The notes under the pieces were generated by a model, which was given only the letters and a program-made list of their open reading frames with translations, had not been told where the DNA came from and did not search any database. Position numbers and translations under genes: made by a program. Shown here one piece after another: positions 18,431-26,503 of a DNA stretch of 51,485 nt (its first letter is position 1; every line of letters starts with the position of its first letter). This DNA is from Gracilibacillus ureilyticus (lineage in GTDB: Bacteria > Bacillota > Bacilli > Bacillales > Amphibacillaceae): contig NZ_FOGL01000014.1 in the NCBI RefSeq assembly GCF_900111195.1, positions 1 through 51,485 of the forward strand. Direction: 5' to 3'.

Positions 18431-19369
18431 TTATAAAATTATGGAAAACAGGCTTATAATTATCATAGCAAAAAAGATAACGGTTAAATAGACTAGAGAA
18501 TAAATAAACATCTGGTTTGCCCATTTTATATCATCTGTTTTACTTGAAAGGCCTCTAACAGCTAACAGTAACCAACCAATATTTAGTAATGATGCGATTA
18601 TAACAAAACTATACCCTAATCCGTATAAAAAAAACGGGATAGGGATCAGACATGTTACATAGATAACCATCTGCCTTTTCGTTATAGCAAAACCGTGAAT
18701 TACCGGTAACATAGGTATATTGGCTATTCGGTAATCCTCTACTTTTTTCATTGCTATCGCTAAAAAATGGGGAGTCTGCCATATAAATATCAGTAAAAAC
18801 AAAACCCATGCGACAGGATGTAAATTTTGATCAATCGCAGACCAGCCAATTAATGGCGGAATAGCCCCTGAAAGACTGCCAATCGCCGTATTGATTGTAT
18901 ACCTTCGCTTCGACCAAATTGTATAGAGGACTACATAACTGAACCAGCCGGCAAATCCAATCATCGCTGTCTGAATGGAGGCCAGAGATAATATTAACAG
19001 CCCTGCAATGGTAAAGCCTATACCAATTACTAAGACATGTTGTAAATCAATAGAACCGGTAACAGTCGGTCTTGTTTTTGTTCGGAGCATTTTCTGGTCA
19101 ATATCGCGATCATAATAGTTATTAATAACACATCCGCCTGCAATAACAAAAGCTGTGCCGATAACACAAACCAGCAGAACATGCCAGTTTAAATAGAAGG
19201 AGGCGCCAGTGTAGTATAGAGCTAACCAGAAACCAGCAAATGCAGTCATTGTATTAGAATTAATAATTCCGATTTTCATTATTTCTTTTAAATCTGACCA
19301 CTTAAATAAGTAATTGCTAGAACGGCTCTCCAAAATGGACTCACTTGCAGGGAATTCCATTTTATTCAT
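18431..19369 (-). CDS. ctaB: Protoheme IX farnesyltransferase (heme O synthase)
   Basis: CtaB joins the farnesyl group to heme B to give heme O, the precursor of heme A for the caa3 oxidase. The 312-residue membrane protein of the UbiA superfamily has about eight helices. The prenyl-diphosphate site is CVINNYYDRDIDQKMLRTKT (NxxxDxxxD at about residues 111-125). A second Asp-rich loop contains KKVEDYRIANIPMLP. The start ATG is 12 bases past AAAGGAGGG. The gene is divergent from ctaA and upstream of ctaC, the standard Bacillaceae arrangement. Confidence 0.95.
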   Translation of the reverse strand: MNKMEFPASESILESRSSNYLFKWSDLKEIMKIGIINSNTMTAFAGFWLALYYTGASFYLNWHVLLVCVIGTAFVIAGGCVINNYYDRDIDQKMLRTKTRPTVTGSIDLQHVLVIGIGFTIAGLLILSLASIQTAMIGFAGWFSYVVLYTIWSKRRYTINTAIGSLSGAIPPLIGWSAIDQNLHPVAWVLFLLIFIWQTPHFLAIAMKKVEDYRIANIPMLPVIHGFAITKRQMVIYVTCLIPIPFFLYGLGYSFVIIASLLNIGWLLLAVRGLSSKTDDIKWANQMFIYSLVYLTVIFFAMIIISLFSIIL

Positions 19370-19434
19370 ATTCTGTTGTTACCCTCCTTTCTATTATTTC
19401 GGGTAAGTTATGTACCGATATTATTTGCAATGTT

Positions 19435-19443
19435 ATTGTAACA
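19435..19443 (-). promoter_or_regulatory. Possible ctaB promoter (extended -10)
   Basis: On the minus strand TGTTACAAT (TG, one base, TACAAT) lies about 65 bases before the ctaB start. No good -35 is seen. In B. subtilis this ctaA-ctaB gap binds the ResD regulator; no site can be assigned here by eye. Confidence 0.4.
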
Positions 19444-19550
19444 TGGATTGCAGACGTTCGCTATTCAACTTTATCATTGTTTTGAATTTTTGACAGTTTT
19501 GTGAACTTTTTAATTATCTTTTTTTGTATGCACATTTCCAACACATTTTT

Positions 19551-19559
19551 TGTTATAAT
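19551..19559 (+). promoter_or_regulatory. Possible ctaA promoter (extended -10)
   Basis: TGTTATAAT is a perfect extended -10 (TATAAT at 19554-19559). The leader to the ctaA ATG would be about 135 bases, unusually long and AT-rich. The whole ctaB-ctaA gap (19370-19699) contains these two promoters and no gene or RNA I can recognise. Confidence 0.55.
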
Positions 19560-19699
19560 AGATAGGATTTTGTTAAATTAATGGCATGTTATTAAAAGAA
19601 CGCATACTATTTATTTCTAGCATAGTTTATTTATGTTTGGCAAGCGTTTTATATATTCAAACAGAAATTTGTTGATGAAAAGAATAATGAGGTGTATTT

Positions 19700-20590
19700 A
19701 TGGTAAAGGGTTTGAAGATATTATCTATTATCTCTACATTATTAATGATATTTGTTTTAGTTGGTGGAGCACTTGTTACCAAAACTGAATCCGGGATGGG
19801 TTGTGGAGCGAATTGGCCATTTTGTTATGGAGAATGGTCAATGGAAATGTTTATCGAACTAAGTCACCGGGTAGTCTCCGGTCTTGCTGGAATTTTCGTT
19901 TTACTATTGTCTGTTCTTTCCTGGTTCAAAATTGGACATATAAGAGAAACAAAATTCTTATCGTTCATCTCAATCTTTTTTCTGGTATTCCAGGGATTAA
20001 TTGGTGCAGCTGCTGTACTCTGGTCACAGTCTGATTTTGTTCTGGCCTTACATTTTGGTATTTCATTAATTTCCTTTGCTGCAGTATTGCTGTTAACTAT
20101 TTTAATTTTTGAAGTTGATCAGAAGTTTGATGCAGAAGCTCTTGTAATTACCCCTTTCTTCCGGAAGCAGTTTATTCTATTAACTGTGTATCTGATGGTT
20201 GTTGTATATTCCGGGGCACTTGTTAGACATATCGATTCAAGTTTAGCATGTCCAAGTTGGCCGTTCTGTACGAATGATGCACCATTGTCCTTTGACTATC
20301 ATCTCGGACAATGGGTCCAGATGGGGCACCGGGTATTAGCAGGAATCGCGTTTATTTGGACATGGATCTTATTCTTTGCTATTAAAAAAGATTACCCGAA
20401 TATTAAGGTAATGAAACAAGGCTGGATGATCCAGACATTCTTTATTACTCTACAGGTAATACTAGGTGCTTTAGTTATTTTTACGAAAGTCAATCTCTTT
20501 ATCGCATTATTACATGCACTGATAATCACTTTATTTTTTGGACTTCTGTGTTATTTCCTTCTACTTTCCTACAGGAGTGTGCAAAAGTAA
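19700..20590 (+). CDS. ctaA: Heme A synthase
   Basis: CtaA oxidises the C8 methyl of heme O to the formyl group of heme A. The 296-residue protein has eight membrane helices in two related halves. The four heme-binding His are in LSHRVVSG, ALHFGIS, MGHRVLAG and LLHALII. Each half has a Cys pair in an outer loop, CGANWPFC and CPSWPFC, typical of the Gram-positive form. The start ATG follows GAGGTG by five bases. In B. subtilis pycA lies between ftsW and ctaA; here they are directly neighbouring and convergent. Confidence 0.96.
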   Translation: MVKGLKILSIISTLLMIFVLVGGALVTKTESGMGCGANWPFCYGEWSMEMFIELSHRVVSGLAGIFVLLLSVLSWFKIGHIRETKFLSFISIFFLVFQGLIGAAAVLWSQSDFVLALHFGISLISFAAVLLLTILIFEVDQKFDAEALVITPFFRKQFILLTVYLMVVVYSGALVRHIDSSLACPSWPFCTNDAPLSFDYHLGQWVQMGHRVLAGIAFIWTWILFFAIKKDYPNIKVMKQGWMIQTFFITLQVILGALVIFTKVNLFIALLHALIITLFFGLLCYFLLLSYRSVQK

Positions 20591-20634
20591 TTGCACCATA
20601 CTTAAACGAAGTTACTTAGATATACGCAAAAAAG

Positions 20635-20670
20635 AAAGCAACGCATTTACTTTAATGCGTTGCTTTTTTT
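20635..20670. terminator. Bidirectional terminator between ctaA and ftsW
   Basis: AAAGCAACGCATT (20635-20647) pairs exactly with AATGCGTTGCTTT (20654-20666) and a run of seven T follows on the plus strand. The minus strand has an A/T-rich flank as well. It serves both convergent genes. Confidence 0.85.
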
Positions 20671-21870
20671 AATACTTGAGTAACTATTACTTTTTTTGGC
20701 TCTTCTCTCTGATGTATATGAATCAGGTTTATTCTCTTGTTCCGTTTCGATAATTCTTTCTTGATATCTGTTATAATTAACATGTCTTGCTATATTATTT
20801 AGTACACCCACTGAGAACAATGAGACTAATAACGAGGTTCCGCCATAACTTACAAATGGAAGTGGTACGCCTGTTATTGGCAACAGACCGCTAATTGCAC
20901 CTAAATTAATAATTGTTTGAATCCCAAACATAGCTGAGATTCCAATTGCAAGCAGACTGCCAAACTTATTTTCACATTTCATTGCAATAAAAAAACCTCT
21001 TAAAACGATAATGGCGATACAGACAATCACGAACAGTACCCCAAACAACCCTAATTCCTCTGCAATTACAGCCATAATGAAATCACTTTCTGCCTGGGTC
21101 AAGTAACCAAGCTTCTGAATTCCCTGTCCAATACCTGTTCCTGAGATTCCACCTGTTGCAATGGCAATATAGGACTGTATTAATTGATATCCTGAATGCT
21201 CTGGATCTGCAAATGGCTGATATGCACCTGTAAATCTGGAAATCTTCTCATCTGTCATCATCTGCAGCCCAAGGGCAACTAATAAGACCGCTCCGACACC
21301 AATTAGCAAAGACAGGTGGCGAAATTTTATACCTGAACTGAAAATCACCACACAGGCAATAGAGAAGATAATTCCAGCAGTTCCGATATCGGGTTGCTGT
21401 ATAATTAACCCTAATAATAAACTCGTTATGACAAGAGGTGGTAAAACAGCTTTAAAAAAATCGTCTATGTATTCCTGTTTATTAGTATATACAGATGCTA
21501 AATACATGACTAAACCAATCTTTACAAACTCTGAGGGCTGAACAGAAAAAGGACCGATATATAACCAGGATTTTGAGTAATTTATTTCTGTCCCGAATAG
21601 CATGACAGCTACTAACAAAATAGTTAGAATTCCTATAATAACTTTGGTCATTCGCTGATAAATTTTATAATTGAAAAAACAGGCAAATAAAAAAGCAAAA
21701 ATAGCAATTGCAAACCAGACCGATTGTTTTAACATCATGGAATATGCAGGTTTGTCAGCAATATATGTTGTAACCATACTCGCACTGTAAATCATCACGA
21801 TCCCAAAGCTGGACAACAGTAACGGTGGAAGCATTAACAGAAAGTCAAAGGTTTTACGATTTAATTTCAT
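20647..21870 (-). CDS. ftsW: Peptidoglycan polymerase FtsW (SEDS family)
   Basis: FtsW is the division-specific SEDS glycosyltransferase that polymerises lipid II at the septum together with a class B penicillin-binding protein. The 407-residue protein has ten membrane helices. Signatures are KSWLYIGPFSVQPSEFVKIG, IIQQPDIGTAGI, GTGIGQGIQKLGYLTQAESDFI and LPFVSYGGTSLLVSL. The catalytic-loop Asp is in the FSVQPSE to QPDIG region. The tail is hydrophilic and basic. FtsW, RodA and SpoVE look alike; position next to ylaN, as in B. subtilis ylaN-ftsW, supports FtsW. Confidence 0.9.
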   Translation of the reverse strand: MKLNRKTFDFLLMLPPLLLSSFGIVMIYSASMVTTYIADKPAYSMMLKQSVWFAIAIFAFLFACFFNYKIYQRMTKVIIGILTILLVAVMLFGTEINYSKSWLYIGPFSVQPSEFVKIGLVMYLASVYTNKQEYIDDFFKAVLPPLVITSLLLGLIIQQPDIGTAGIIFSIACVVIFSSGIKFRHLSLLIGVGAVLLVALGLQMMTDEKISRFTGAYQPFADPEHSGYQLIQSYIAIATGGISGTGIGQGIQKLGYLTQAESDFIMAVIAEELGLFGVLFVIVCIAIIVLRGFFIAMKCENKFGSLLAIGISAMFGIQTIINLGAISGLLPITGVPLPFVSYGGTSLLVSLFSVGVLNNIARHVNYNRYQERIIETEQENKPDSYTSERRAKKSNSYSSIKKSNALK

Positions 21871-21981
21871 AACGATACCTCTTTATATCTTCTTTATCTA
21901 CTATTATTTTATCATACAGGGAGACTGATAGAATATAGATAATTCTTTTTATTTTCATATAAGACGAACTAATATTTACCA

Positions 21982-22012
21982 AAATAAAAACCTTGCCTAA
22001 GAGTGGCAAAGT
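21982..22012 (-). terminator. Terminator of ylaN
   Basis: On the minus strand ACTTTGCC and GGCAAGGT form an eight-pair stem (one G-U) around a seven-base loop, followed by UUUUAUUUU. It lies just past the ylaN stop and insulates ftsW, which then needs its own promoter. Confidence 0.75.
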
Positions 22013-22023
22013 TTTCTAAAAAA

Positions 22024-22305
22024 CTACAGATTCTGTGAAGCTTCATGTAATACATTTAACTGCCGTTCCAGATCTTCCAATAGTTTTTTTCCATCTTTTT
22101 CATCTACTAGATTCAGACGTACAGCAAAATCTATTTCTCTTGATAATCCGTACATTTGTGTATCCAACACTTCTTCGTACAGAGGACATTGCGGCATTGT
22201 TAAATTATCTATTTGAACTTTAATCAATTGCAAAATTTTATCTGCATCTGCTTTTAGAAGGGCATATGCTTGCTCTTCTTTACTTACAGCCACATCAGGT
22301 ATCAA
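22024..22305 (-). CDS. ylaN: YlaN family protein (UPF0358), iron-linked regulator
   Basis: The 93 residues from the TTG at 22305 equal the family length. GGAGGGG lies six bases upstream of that TTG and there is no nearer ATG. Family features are [19 protein letters not shown] and [22 protein letters not shown]. YlaN is essential in B. subtilis under some conditions, and in S. aureus it binds iron(II) and relieves repression by Fur. It is a small helical cytosolic protein. It lies upstream of ftsW, the order of B. subtilis. Confidence 0.9.
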   Translation of the reverse strand: MIPDVAVSKEEQAYALLKADADKILQLIKVQIDNLTMPQCPLYEEVLDTQMYGLSREIDFAVRLNLVDEKDGKKLLEDLERQLNVLHEASQNL

Positions 22306-22471
22306 AGAAATCCCCTCCGTCAATAAAAAACTTCTATTATTGATTTTATCGTGAAAATAGCAAAATTGCAAGATAATACAAGGAAACCATCTAATTTATT
22401 CTATTATTCATATCTGCGGTTAATGCATTTTTTATAAGAGTCTGCTATTCTTATACTTGAGGTGATGGAAA

Positions 22472-22933
22472 ATGATTATACAAATTAAAGGAAATGTTAA
22501 ATTCCCTATAACGCTTGATCCTAGTGTATGGATCTTTGATGACAGGAAAATAATATTAGAAGAAGCTTTCAACAAAAAACAAATGGAAGAAAATACAGAA
22601 GAATTCTCCGGACAGGACAGTAATCGAATAAAACCTCAGGTACATAACAGCATAAAAAAATTTAATAAAAATGAATTATTGAACAATTCTTATGTAATGC
22701 CCATTTATGATTTTGTGAAAAATGCAGAAGTAAATGAAAATGCCTCCATGGTTACATTAAAATCGGATAATAATTCGATCGATATATCTGTTGAACAACT
22801 GCTAAACGGGCTGCTTCAGTTTTCCATTGACGGCAAACAAATTGTGAATGAAGGGCCAGCATATTTTTATTTTAAAGATGGATCGAATAAAGATAATCCA
22901 ATTAAGAACGTAAAGGAAATATATATTCATTAA
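22472..22933 (+). CDS. ylaL: Conserved YlaL-like protein of unknown function
   Basis: A 153-residue acidic protein without signal or membrane segments. The N-terminus NVKFPITLDPSVWIFDDRKI resembles a family found in many Bacillus genomes at the ylaL position, sometimes named peptidyl-prolyl isomerase in databases without clear reason. The middle (about 35-70) is low-complexity and polar; the C-terminal part has alternating strands (IDISVEQLLNGLLQFSIDGKQI). The ATG start follows TTGAGGTGATGGAAA. The name is based on place between ylaN and ylaJ and is tentative. I see no catalytic motif. Confidence 0.6.
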   Translation: MIIQIKGNVKFPITLDPSVWIFDDRKIILEEAFNKKQMEENTEEFSGQDSNRIKPQVHNSIKKFNKNELLNNSYVMPIYDFVKNAEVNENASMVTLKSDNNSIDISVEQLLNGLLQFSIDGKQIVNEGPAYFYFKDGSNKDNPIKNVKEIYIH

Positions 22934-23020
22934 TATAAAGCCCTCTCCTTCTTATGCTTATGTATAATTTTCGCCTGGATACGGAAAATATGTATAAACA
23001 TAAAAGGAGGAGATAAACAA

Positions 23021-23614
23021 GTGAAATATTTTTTCATTTTTTTATCGTTAATTATTTTTATAACTGCTGGTTGCCAACAAAATAACAACCAGTCTGAACA
23101 AGCATCTCCTGACAATAATGGACTTGTGCAGGTAGGAAATTCTAACCCTGAACAACTAGAGCCGCTTGATAATCAGGATAAAGCTCAATACCTTGCAAAT
23201 CTTGCGAGTAAAGTGCCGAATGTAGACAATGCTACGGCATTGATTACTAACAGAGGGGCTATAGTAAGCATTGACGTAAAGGATGATTTAGACCGTTCCC
23301 ACGTTGGTTCCATTAAGTACTCCGTATTAGAAGCATTACAGCATGATCCCCAGGGAGAAAACGCCATTATTGTTGCTGATCCGGATATATATGAGAGAAT
23401 GAGAGGAATCGGTACGAAAATTCAGGAAGGACACCCTGTTGAAGCATTCACGGAAGAGCTTGCAAACATTACAGGTCGGTTGATGCCTGAAATCCCAGTA
23501 AATGAGAAACAAACAAAAAATATTGACGAAAATAAAAAGATACTGGATGAACAAAAAGAACAGGAATTGGATCAAATTACTGACGAACAATCAAACCAGC
23601 AAAAGGATCGTTAA
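23021..23614 (+). CDS. ylaJ: YhcN/YlaJ family lipoprotein
   Basis: A 197-residue lipoprotein: signal peptide with lipobox ITAGC (lipid Cys18), then the YhcN/YlaJ domain (about 60-165) with NVDNATALITNRGAIVSIDV and SVLEALQHDPQGENAIIVADP. The tail is Gln/Glu/Lys-rich. The family includes spore-membrane lipoproteins of the forespore, and YlaJ is linked to germination. The GTG start at 23021 follows AAAGGAGGAG by about eight bases. Location between ylaL and ylaI matches B. subtilis. The stop codon lies inside the terminator hairpin. Confidence 0.87.
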   Translation: MKYFFIFLSLIIFITAGCQQNNNQSEQASPDNNGLVQVGNSNPEQLEPLDNQDKAQYLANLASKVPNVDNATALITNRGAIVSIDVKDDLDRSHVGSIKYSVLEALQHDPQGENAIIVADPDIYERMRGIGTKIQEGHPVEAFTEELANITGRLMPEIPVNEKQTKNIDENKKILDEQKEQELDQITDEQSNQQKDR

Positions 23615-23629
23615 AAACGATCCTTTTTT
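23602..23629 (+). terminator. Terminator of ylaJ
   Basis: AAAGGATCGTT pairs exactly with AACGATCCTTT around a three-base loop, with a T-run of six. The stop codon is inside the hairpin. Confidence 0.9.
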
Positions 23630-23633
23630 ATTA

Positions 23634-23894
23634 TTACTGTCTTATTTTGTTGTAGTAATTAACACCAAACTGAGACCCTTCTGCTACCATATTTGAATTT
23701 TGGATTCCTTGTTTACCAGGATCTCCTGCTTCGTCAACAGGTAAATGACTGCTATTGTTATTTGAGACAGATTGTTTAATTTCTTTAAACTTACTTTTCA
23801 CATTATCTCTTCGTGTTTTATCCATCAATACATATGATAATCCACCAACGACTGCTGCTCCACCGATAATATTGGCCATCTTCGTTTTACGCAT
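23634..23894 (-). CDS. Small conserved-looking protein of unknown function
   Basis: An 86-residue protein with a short hydrophobic Gly-rich segment near the N-terminus (MANIIGGAAVVGGLSYVLMD, residues 6-25), which may be a single weak membrane anchor, followed by a basic helix (DKTRRDNVKSKFKEIKQ) and a polar Asn/Gly-rich tail. This layout, glycine-zipper-like helix plus charged helix, is seen in small YtxH-like stress proteins, but I do not recognise the family. The ATG follows GAAAGGATGATT. It converges on ylaJ and has no clear partner. The gene is probably real from its codon use and ribosome site. Confidence 0.6.
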   Translation of the reverse strand: MRKTKMANIIGGAAVVGGLSYVLMDKTRRDNVKSKFKEIKQSVSNNNSSHLPVDEAGDPGKQGIQNSNMVAEGSQFGVNYYNKIRQ

Positions 23895-24016
23895 GACATA
23901 ATCATCCTTTCATTATGATACTTATTGTTCTTATACCCTGATTAAAGAAGCTAAAACAACGAATTTATGGTATAATGAATGTGCGTTTGATTTTGAACAA
24001 ATTCTTGAGGTGACTT

Positions 24017-24223
24017 ATGCGAGTAAAATGTGTAATATGTGACGGAATAAACCGTATTGATAATGACAGCCCGCAAGCTAAGAAGTTGAGAAACCGCCTG
24101 ATACACACTTATATGTGCCCTGAATGTAATGACAGGATTACTGTTAAAACAAAAGAAAGACACAAAACAGGAAAATTTCGTTTATATAGAAAAGATATGG
24201 TGGAAGATGAATTCTTATCATAA
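24017..24223 (+). CDS. ylaI: YlaI (DUF2197) small zinc-ribbon protein
   Basis: A 68-residue protein with two Cys pairs, CVICDG near residue 5 and CPECND near residue 34, forming a zinc ribbon typical of YlaI. A basic region (KTKERHKTGKFRLYRK) follows and could bind nucleic acid. The ATG follows TTGAGGTGACTT. It is between ylaJ and ylaH, the B. subtilis order. The function is unknown. Confidence 0.87.
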   Translation: MRVKCVICDGINRIDNDSPQAKKLRNRLIHTYMCPECNDRITVKTKERHKTGKFRLYRKDMVEDEFLS

Positions 24224-24224
24224 T

Positions 24225-24261
24225 AAAAACAACCGGCTGCATTTGTAAGCCGGTTGTTTTT
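24225..24261. terminator. Bidirectional terminator between ylaI and ylaH
   Basis: AAAAACAACCGGCT and its exact complement flank a nine-base loop, giving A/T flanks on both sides. It serves the convergent genes ylaI and ylaH. Confidence 0.9.
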
Positions 24262-24262
24262 A

Positions 24263-24622
24263 TTATCTTTTCTTTCTTTCCTGATGAAGCCGTAAACGGT
24301 AAATGCCCATAACTAAAGCAATGATTAACAAGCTTTCTGCAAGTGGGAGAGAAACCCAGAATAAAATGGTAAGAAAAAACATACCAATTAATAATAGTAT
24401 ATATATAACCATAGATTTGAGTGGGGTTAGTTTTTTTGCAAAACCGAATTTATAAGCAAGTATAGCTAATACAGCCACAGTTACATATAAAAAGAAAATT
24501 CCTCTTAGTAATAATCCCATTTCTTCATCATTTGCTAAATTCACTTCATTCCCTAATCCTTGCATAAAGAAACTTGTAATTGGGGATAAGTCATCTGGCA
24601 ATTCTATGACAGTATTATTCAT
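24263..24622 (-). CDS. ylaH: YlaH-like membrane protein
   Basis: A 119-residue protein with three predicted membrane segments (about 40-58, 70-86 and 92-108) and a basic C-terminus (RLRLHQERKKR). It matches the YlaH-like family by size, the GLLLRGIFFLYVTVAVLAIL segment and place beside ylaI. The function is unknown. The ATG follows GGAGGTTTATC. In B. subtilis typA (ylaG) precedes ylaH; it is missing here, and the divergent ylaF starts only about 90 bases away. Confidence 0.83.
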   Translation of the reverse strand: MNNTVIELPDDLSPITSFFMQGLGNEVNLANDEEMGLLLRGIFFLYVTVAVLAILAYKFGFAKKLTPLKSMVIYILLLIGMFFLTILFWVSLPLAESLLIIALVMGIYRLRLHQERKKR

Positions 24623-24714
24623 GATAAACCTCCATTAATTATATCCACAGAATCTATCATACTAAATTAGATTATGTTATGCTAGTAAAAGATAGAATTA
24701 TATGAGGTGAAAAA

Positions 24715-24888
24715 ATGAATAATATCCAGTGGTTCAAACTTTTTCTTGCTGTATTAGTCATCTTCTCTTTTTCTGCAGCAGGTGTAGGTATAGCACTGAA
24801 AAGTATGTGGGTAATCGTTCTCTCCATAATTTTAGGATTTGTTATAATGGGTTATGGTATTTCATTAAAAAGAAAAGAAGCAAAATAA
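24715..24888 (+). CDS. ylaF: YlaF family (DUF5325) small membrane protein
   Basis: A 57-residue reading frame that starts MNNIQWFKLFLAVLVIFSFS and ends SLKRKEAK. It has two membrane helices (about 8-27 and 31-50) and a basic end. GAGGTG lies six bases before the ATG. Size, two-helix form and position between ylaH and suhB agree with YlaF. The function is unknown. Its terminator is shared with convergent suhB. Confidence 0.8.
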   Translation: MNNIQWFKLFLAVLVIFSFSAAGVGIALKSMWVIVLSIILGFVIMGYGISLKRKEAK

Positions 24889-24914
24889 GAGAAGCTCAGT
24901 CAAGAGCCTCTCTT
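24878..24914. terminator. Terminator shared by ylaF and suhB
   Basis: AAGAGAAGCTC (24887-24897) pairs with GAGCCTCTCTT (24904-24914) with one non-standard pair, which becomes a G-U pair on the minus strand. A U-rich run follows on the minus strand, so it is likely to serve suhB best. Confidence 0.75.
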
Positions 24915-25716
24915 ATTTAAATTCAATATATTCTTTAATGATACTTTGGTAAATTTGCTTATTGCATGTAACAATAGTATTATTTGTTAATACATTTACA
25001 GGTTCGCCTGTTGCTTGTGTCGTCATACCACCGACTTCATCTACTAATATGTAGCCTGCAGCAAAATCCCATGGTGCAAGTTTCATTGTTATATATGCAT
25101 CCATAATCCCTTCCGCTACATATGCAAATTCCAGTGCTGCCGACCCATATGATCTTGTACCTCGTGTATCTTTTATTAACTGCTGTACCCTTTTCTCATT
25201 AACCCGTTTGTTCTCACAGGCCAGTATACTGTTCATTCCAATGATACTTGTTTCAAGTTTGACTTCCTCACTTAACATTGGTAATTTATCCTGATTTCGA
25301 TAAGCCCCTTCACCTTTTAATGCGGTATATAATACATCATCCATCACATTATATATTAAAGCAATTTCGCCTATCCCGTCAGAATATATCCCTATGGATA
25401 TGGCAAAGTTTCTCTTTTGATGAACAAAGTTCATTGTTCCATCAATCGGATCAATTATCCATATGGTTCCATCCACACTCTCCACTCTATCCCCATAACC
25501 TTCTTCACCTATTAACTTATGATCAGGGTACGTACTTCTTATTTTTTCTGCAAAGAATTGCTCTGTCGCTTTATCTACTTCTGTTACTAAATCATTAGGA
25601 TTAGATTTTGTGTCGATTTGGAATTGTTGCTGCATGTGATCCCGGATTCTCTCACCAGCTTCATATACCCAATGTTTAGCATTATCAAAGATATTCTGTC
25701 GAATGGCTTTTTGCAT
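24913..25716 (-). CDS. suhB: Inositol monophosphatase family protein (YktC/SuhB)
   Basis: A 267-residue magnesium-dependent phosphatase. The three metal-binding motifs are visible: IGEEGYGD near residue 68-75, IIDPIDGTMNFVH near 86-98 and APWDFAAGYILVDEVGG near 212-228. The family cleaves inositol phosphates and related sugar phosphates, and some members have other substrates such as NADP or fructose-1,6-bisphosphate; the substrate here cannot be fixed. The gene is at the yktC position, divergent from yktB. The ATG follows GGAAAGGCG. Confidence 0.92.
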   Translation of the reverse strand: MQKAIRQNIFDNAKHWVYEAGERIRDHMQQQFQIDTKSNPNDLVTEVDKATEQFFAEKIRSTYPDHKLIGEEGYGDRVESVDGTIWIIDPIDGTMNFVHQKRNFAISIGIYSDGIGEIALIYNVMDDVLYTALKGEGAYRNQDKLPMLSEEVKLETSIIGMNSILACENKRVNEKRVQQLIKDTRGTRSYGSAALEFAYVAEGIMDAYITMKLAPWDFAAGYILVDEVGGMTTQATGEPVNVLTNNTIVTCNKQIYQSIIKEYIEFK

Positions 25717-25855
25717 CGCCTTTCCTCCATTCCTGAATTAGGATACTTCCTATTTTAGCAAAATTACTCATATATTAAAAATAATCACTTCTATTGCAAT
25801 CAGATTATAATTAATATAATATTATAATGATAATAAACAAAAAAGGATGAGTAGA

Positions 25856-26473
25856 ATGACATTCAACGGATTTAATAAAGAAGATTTTGAAACATTTTAT
25901 ATTGAGGGTTTAGATGAGAGAATGAGTGCAATACAAGAAAGAATCCAACCAAAATTTCGTGCGATAAACGAGTTAATCATAGAGGATCTTGAGAAAACGG
26001 TGGGACATCCGATGCACCTTCATATCGCCAAGCATGCAAGGAGAACGGTTAATCCGCCAAAAGATACATGGTCAGCATATTGCCATGATAAGAGAGGTTA
26101 TAAAAAGCATCCCCATTTTCAAATAGGATTATGGCACGATAATTTATTTATCTGGTTAGCATATATATATGAATTACCTCATAAAACGGAAATAGCAGAA
26201 AAGTTCTTGCGTGACATTGATACTATAAAGTCCCTCATTCCGCAGAATTACGAAATTTCACTTGACCATATGAAAAACGAAGCGGAGCCTATTACTCAAG
26301 TTAATTTAGCGAAGTCTTTAGAGAGATTTAAAAAAGTCAAAAAGGGTGAGTTTTTAATAGGAAGAAAGTTCAATTCGTCAGATCCAGTTGTTCATGATGG
26401 AAAAGCATTAATAAAAGAAATAAAAGACACCTTTCAGACTGTTTCTCCTTTATACCTTTCTTCAATGAAGTAG
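25856..26473 (+). CDS. yktB: UPF0637/DUF1054 family protein YktB
   Basis: A 205-residue cytosolic protein of the DUF1054 family. Signatures are FNGFNKEDFETFYIEGLDERM at the start and HPHFQIGLWHDNLFIWLAYIYELPHK near 85-110 (shown as parts PHFQIGLWHDNLFIWLA). I use the ATG at 25856, eight bases past AAAGGA; an upstream ATG at 25847 overlaps the ribosome site. The fold has been solved for B. subtilis and S. aureus members but function is unknown. It is divergent from suhB and convergent with yktA. Confidence 0.9.
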   Translation: MTFNGFNKEDFETFYIEGLDERMSAIQERIQPKFRAINELIIEDLEKTVGHPMHLHIAKHARRTVNPPKDTWSAYCHDKRGYKKHPHFQIGLWHDNLFIWLAYIYELPHKTEIAEKFLRDIDTIKSLIPQNYEISLDHMKNEAEPITQVNLAKSLERFKKVKKGEFLIGRKFNSSDPVVHDGKALIKEIKDTFQTVSPLYLSSMK

Positions 26474-26503
26474 AGCGCCTAACCTGCGCTCTATTTCATT
26501 TTT
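26471..26503. terminator. Bidirectional terminator between yktB and yktA
   Basis: TAGAGCGC (26471-26478) pairs exactly with GCGCTCTA (26486-26493); the plus strand then reads TTTCATTTTT. It overlaps the ends of both convergent genes. Confidence 0.8.
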
